Source: an uncultured Alphaproteobacteria bacterium (GTDB lineage Bacteria > Pseudomonadota > Alphaproteobacteria > CAAHEQ01 > UBA3637). Taken from it: a DNA stretch of 64,000 nt. The notes under the pieces were generated by a model, which was not told where the DNA came from, ran no database searches, and worked only from the letters and a program-made list of their open reading frames with translations. Positions 62,401 through 64,000 of this stretch are shown here, in pieces. The stretch spans positions 7,410 through 71,409 of the forward strand of contig CAKQBW010000004.1 of assembly GCA_934216505.1 (NCBI GenBank). The letters run 5' to 3'. A program made the translations under genes and the position numbers. Within the stretch, counting starts at the first letter, position 1. Each line of letters begins with the position of its first letter.

Positions 62401-62852
62401 CGCAAGACCTGTCGCCGCAAATTTCGGTGGGGTTGCCTGTGTTGATTCCCGCCACTTATATCCCCGAATTGGATATTCGTATGGATTTGTACCGCCGTAT
62501 GGGCGAGGTGCAAAGCCAAAAAGAAATTGATGCCTTGCGTTTGGAACTCAAAGACCGTTTTGGCTTGTATCCCATTGAAACTGAGAATCTGTTTTTGACA
62601 TTAGAGTTAAAGTTGTTGGCGAAAAAGGCGCATATAGAACGGGTAGAGGCGGGGGAAAAGGGGGCGACTGTGTCATTTTTTAATAATACTTTTCCTAACC
62701 CAGCGGGCTTGATTGACTTGATAAAATCCCAATCGGGTACGATGCGGATTCGTCCAGACCAAAAAGTTTTAGTAATGCGTCCTTGGGCAACGCCTGACCA
62801 AAGATTAAAAGGCGTTCGTGATTTGTTAAATAAAATCGCCCAGTTGGTTTGA
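59475..62852 (+). CDS. mfd: Transcription-repair coupling factor Mfd
   Basis: Mfd removes RNA polymerase stalled at DNA lesions and recruits UvrA. The 1125-residue protein has a UvrB-like N-terminal module (DTVPYDRTSPAPDILGQQM), the RNA-polymerase-interacting CarD-like domain (LNQGDLVVHTVHGIGRF), then a RecG-like helicase: GDVGFGKTEVAMRAAF (Walker A), VDEEQHFG (DEEQ box), LTATPIPRTL, and QLRGRVGRGRQKAYAY. A TRCF C-terminal domain ends it. The start is ATG 59475; a TTG at 59451 is too close to AAAGGG. Confidence 0.95.
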   Translation: MKNLKFYSGVPEGYEAFVLAEKAKKQTLLYVASDEKKAKRIWETLQYISPQTLVLFYPCWDTVPYDRTSPAPDILGQQMDALLQISSLKEKAVVITCVAALTQLVVPRDFLKEIIFSVQKGDTIDFEKLKAFLLKNGYQQTDVVMQAGDFAIRGELIDIFTPQLPEPVRLDFFDNELETIRFFNPITQRSSGFLDQVQFQAVRPFHLDEVARALFRTRFRELFDNPTNDSFYQAVSEGIYRPGMESFLPLFHKKMVCLADYLPDAPVLFGATFDTAVKARWAQIQDYYQARLQFSEVSFAKTQQYHPLPASQFYLDEQALAQVLSKHELIQMTPFQSVKSEDQGASMGHDFVDVRLLKEKDLFSEIVDFIRTCPKRVILSATTEGAADRLVALFKEKKLSLSLADSWTQALKKSPAVIVAPFESGFQTQKFLLLTEMDMFGGRMRPAPKRQKAQNFIGDISTLNQGDLVVHTVHGIGRFTGLETLTISGAAHDCLTLEYADKARLFVPVENADVLSRYGSNEATLDRLGSPSFHVRKAKVQKDLLEMADKLMKIAGKRQLHQMPKILAPHGLYQEFCARFPYTETEDQLKCVHEIETDFSLGKPMDRLVCGDVGFGKTEVAMRAAFLAVMAGYQVAVIAPTTLLTRQHGQNFTDRFKGFPIRVGTLSRLITSRQAKATKDELAKGTLDIIVGTHALLSKTIRFKNLGLVIVDEEQHFGVKHKERLKELQEGVHVLTLTATPIPRTLQLSLSGVRDLSVIATPPVDRLAVKTYVMPFDPVVVKEAILREHFRGGQVFIVVPRISDMPEVYEALHTLLPDLKIVQAHGQMPASQLDEIMTDFTNGQYDVLLATSIIESGLDISTVNTIIVYRADMFGLAGLYQLRGRVGRGRQKAYAYLTTTGTLSDNARKRLEVMQKLDSLGAGFMLASHDLDIRGAGNLLGSEQSGHIREIGVALYQKMLSQAVQSLRQEKAPENTQDLSPQISVGLPVLIPATYIPELDIRMDLYRRMGEVQSQKEIDALRLELKDRFGLYPIETENLFLTLELKLLAKKAHIERVEAGEKGATVSFFNNTFPNPAGLIDLIKSQSGTMRIRPDQKVLVMRPWATPDQRLKGVRDLLNKIAQLV

Positions 62853-62892
62853 ATTTTTTTGTTGTTTTTTTATTTCTTGTTATTCCCCTCCC

Positions 62893-62925
62893 TAAAACAA
62901 AAGCCCCGCTATCAGACAGGGCTTT
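62893..62925 (-). terminator. Terminator of the 134-aa pseudopilin gene
   Basis: On the minus strand stem AAAGCCC / GGGCTTT followed by TGTTTTA; the tract is broken by one G. Confidence 0.8.
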
Positions 62926-62950
62926 CGTTCTTGTAATCCAAAAAGTAAAA

Positions 62951-63355
62951 TTACGAACCTGTTGGCGTTGTTGTTGGCGCTTCAAAGGACAATTCATAGG
63001 GCTTGTTCGTGCTTGGGAAAGCATTTTCCATTGCCGCTTGAATTTTATTTGTTACACCAGTTCCTGTAACATGTAAAGTATAGGTTGTTCCACTTTTGGA
63101 TACCTGCATAGTGGTGTTGGCCCGTACATCTAACTTGTAATCAGAAGCACAATTTTTGGTGGCAGTAATTCCTTCCCCCGCATTGTCAGATTGAGCCAAA
63201 ATAACGCATTGAGAGCCTGTGGCCAAATTTTCATTGGCCCGATATTTATTCATTGCAGTTGTATAGCCCGCAATGCCTCCCACGGACAAAACACCAATAA
63301 TAGCCAAAACGCCCAGCATTTCAACCATAGAACGGCCTGATTCATTTTTCATCAT
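62951..63355 (-). CDS. Pseudopilin-like protein, 134 aa
   Basis: A 134-residue member of the window's pseudopilin family. Residues 5-40 contain the prepilin-type signal (GRSMVEML with E at +5, then a hydrophobic helix ending AGYTTAMNKYRAN). The globular part has ILAQSDNAGEGITATKNCASD and then a beta-rich, Thr-rich region ending TTTPTGS; its one Cys pair (about 55 and 70) may be bridged. GAAAGGAAAAG precedes ATG 63355 (an in-frame ATG follows at once). Function unknown; likely a surface or periplasmic pseudopilus subunit. Confidence 0.75.
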   Translation of the reverse strand: MMKNESGRSMVEMLGVLAIIGVLSVGGIAGYTTAMNKYRANENLATGSQCVILAQSDNAGEGITATKNCASDYKLDVRANTTMQVSKSGTTYTLHVTGTGVTNKIQAAMENAFPSTNKPYELSFEAPTTTPTGS

Positions 63356-63556
63356 TTTTCTTTTCCTTTCTTAAATAAAATTTCTCCCCTTTTTGGGAAT
63401 AGACACTTATATTTTTAGGGAATTTTTTCGCATAAGTCAAGGGAAATTTTTTGTAAAGCCTTTTTTCGGGGGGGCTTTCTTTTGGGGCAAGGCTGTGCTT
63501 ATGAGGATAAAAGGTGTGTTCCACTATATGTTTATTTCTTTCCCTCTTGTCATTTC

Positions 63557-63601
63557 GCCCCTCTCTGTCATTCTGAGCGGGGCTTGCCCCCCGAAGAATC
63601 C
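63557..63601. repeat. Dispersed TGTCATTCTGAGCG/GAAGAATCC element
   Basis: A short element with GGGGCTTGCCCC at its core (GGGGC/GCCCC inverted repeat), a type often scattered across bacterial genomes. Confidence 0.5.
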
Positions 63602-63612
63602 ATAGCCCCCCC

Positions 63613-63648
63613 CTAAAACAAAAGCCCCGACCACAAGGGCGGGGCTTT
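63613..63648 (-). terminator. Terminator of the right-edge pseudopilin gene
   Basis: On the minus strand stem AAAGCCCCG / CGGGGCTTT followed by TGTTTTA, the same design as the terminator at 62893. Confidence 0.8.
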
Positions 63649-63667
63649 ATTCCGGTCATAATTTAAA

Positions 63668-64000
63668 TTATGAAACAACATAGTTTGTATCATCACGCCC
63701 AGTAATGCCTTTGATGGCCTTGCTGATAGCGGTATCTGTTACCCCTGTTTTCACAGTAATTGTATCAGTACCAGAGGCTGTAAAAGAAGCATCTGTTAAA
63801 GTGCTGGGAACAGTTGCACCCAAGTCAGAGCATTTCATAGCAGTCGTACCAACACCTGCTCCTTGATTATAGGAACGTGCCAAAATAGCACATTGAGCAG
63901 CAGCAGCAACGATTTCATTTGCTTTATACTTATTCATGGCCATGGTGTATCCAGCGATACCACCGACAGACAAAACACCAATAATAGCCAAAACGCCCAG
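63668..64000 (-). CDS. Pseudopilin-like protein (5' end beyond the window)
   Basis: Another member of the pseudopilin family, cut at the window edge, so the prepilin cleavage site is not visible. The visible part starts in the hydrophobic helix (LGVLAIIGVLSVGG), then AGYTMAMNKYKANE, CAILARSYNQGAGVGTTAMKCSDLG with two Cys, and a beta-rich Thr/Val region ending VVS. It parallels the neighbour at 62951 in layout and length, suggesting a tandem duplication that diverged in the head domain. At least 110 residues are visible. Confidence 0.75.
   Translation of the reverse strand: MGVLAIIGVLSVGGIAGYTMAMNKYKANEIVAAAAQCAILARSYNQGAGVGTTAMKCSDLGATVPSTLTDASFTASGTDTITVKTGVTDTAISKAIKGITGRDDTNYVVS

Larger units (their letters stand above)
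63356..63667. other. Intergenic region between the two pseudopilin genes
   Basis: About 310 bases. It holds a TGTCATTCTGAGCGGGGC...GAAGAATCC dispersed element (about 63557-63601), a similar GTCATTTCGCCCC motif just before it, and the terminator at 63613-63648. No gene is apparent. Confidence 0.55.

Noticed and set aside
1..64000. CRISPR array
   Set aside because: I saw no regularly spaced direct repeats with unique spacers on reading; the only clear direct repeat is the 55-bp tRNA-Pro pair.
1..64000. rRNA operon, insertion sequence or integrase gene
   Set aside because: No rRNA signature, transposase or integrase motif was recognised; mobile-element evidence is limited to repeats and the tRNA-Pro duplication.

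Overview
The window reads as a chromosomal segment of an AT-leaning alphaproteobacterium, probably from one of the uncultured host- or gut-associated lineages. The strongest taxonomic evidence is a permuted two-piece tmRNA gene at about 17366-17675. In it the CCA-ended acceptor piece lies before the piece encoding the tag ANDNFAPMAMAA, which is the alphaproteobacterial arrangement. LpxI, a STAS-MlaE permease and an RNase E with an acidic insert in its S1 domain agree with this. The cell is Gram-negative, with lipid A synthesis, BamA, Skp, an Mla/MCE lipid transporter and an RND pump. I computed no genome statistics. Names come from motif and sequence recognition, not from database searches.

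Layout. 1-2788: end of mltG, then a NifU-like scaffold gene paired with a GGGtGRT-family gene. 2789-7600: a TM2-pseudopilin chimera, an unknown gene, and a leftward dut/GT10/ettA operon. 7533-8819: pgk. 8859-10761: an accessory cassette with two copies of an uncharacterised family around a transglutaminase-like protein. 10762-12280: a gene-poor stretch with a paired palindromic operator, then a large secreted pseudopilin with a cysteine-rich middle and a C-type-lectin-like end that looks like a target of a diversity-generating retroelement. 12331-17700: truB, rbfA, rne, an amidase and tmRNA. 17740-26713: a lone VirB2-like pilin, a U32 peptidase, an Hpt/response regulator/histidine kinase operon, a radical SAM protein, and an LRR protein. 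26840-30647: tRNA-Pro with a 55-bp repeated 3' end, then dnaE. 30696-34700: the S6/S18/L9 operon, mscL with a zinc ribbon, and a divergent GH77 enzyme. 34791-43925: Mla-type lipid transport, cysS and an RND pump. 44462-46806: tRNA-Gln and parC. 46881-58175: a long envelope operon (cdsA, rseP, bamA, skp, lpxD, lpxA, lpxI, lpxB, GST, lipoprotein, GT4, DUF5665-like). 58159-64000: a PilT/DotB-like ATPase, mfd, and two more pseudopilin genes, the last cut by the window edge.

How it fits together. Most of the window is housekeeping: envelope biogenesis, translation, replication and repair. The unusual part is a scattered family of pseudopilin-like proteins sharing one N-terminal block (genes at 11264, 63355 and 64000, and a variant fused to TM2 at 2850), together with a lone secretion ATPase and a VirB2-like pilin. 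One member carries a lectin-like, GC-shifted C-terminus behind an operator-controlled promoter. The best candidate for an undescribed system is this surface-display family and its apparent hypervariable adhesin.

Promoters are often TTGNNN-N17-TATNNT. Three genes (dnaE, parC, U32 peptidase) have such promoters about 7 nt before the ATG and no Shine-Dalgarno sequence, which suggests leaderless mRNAs.
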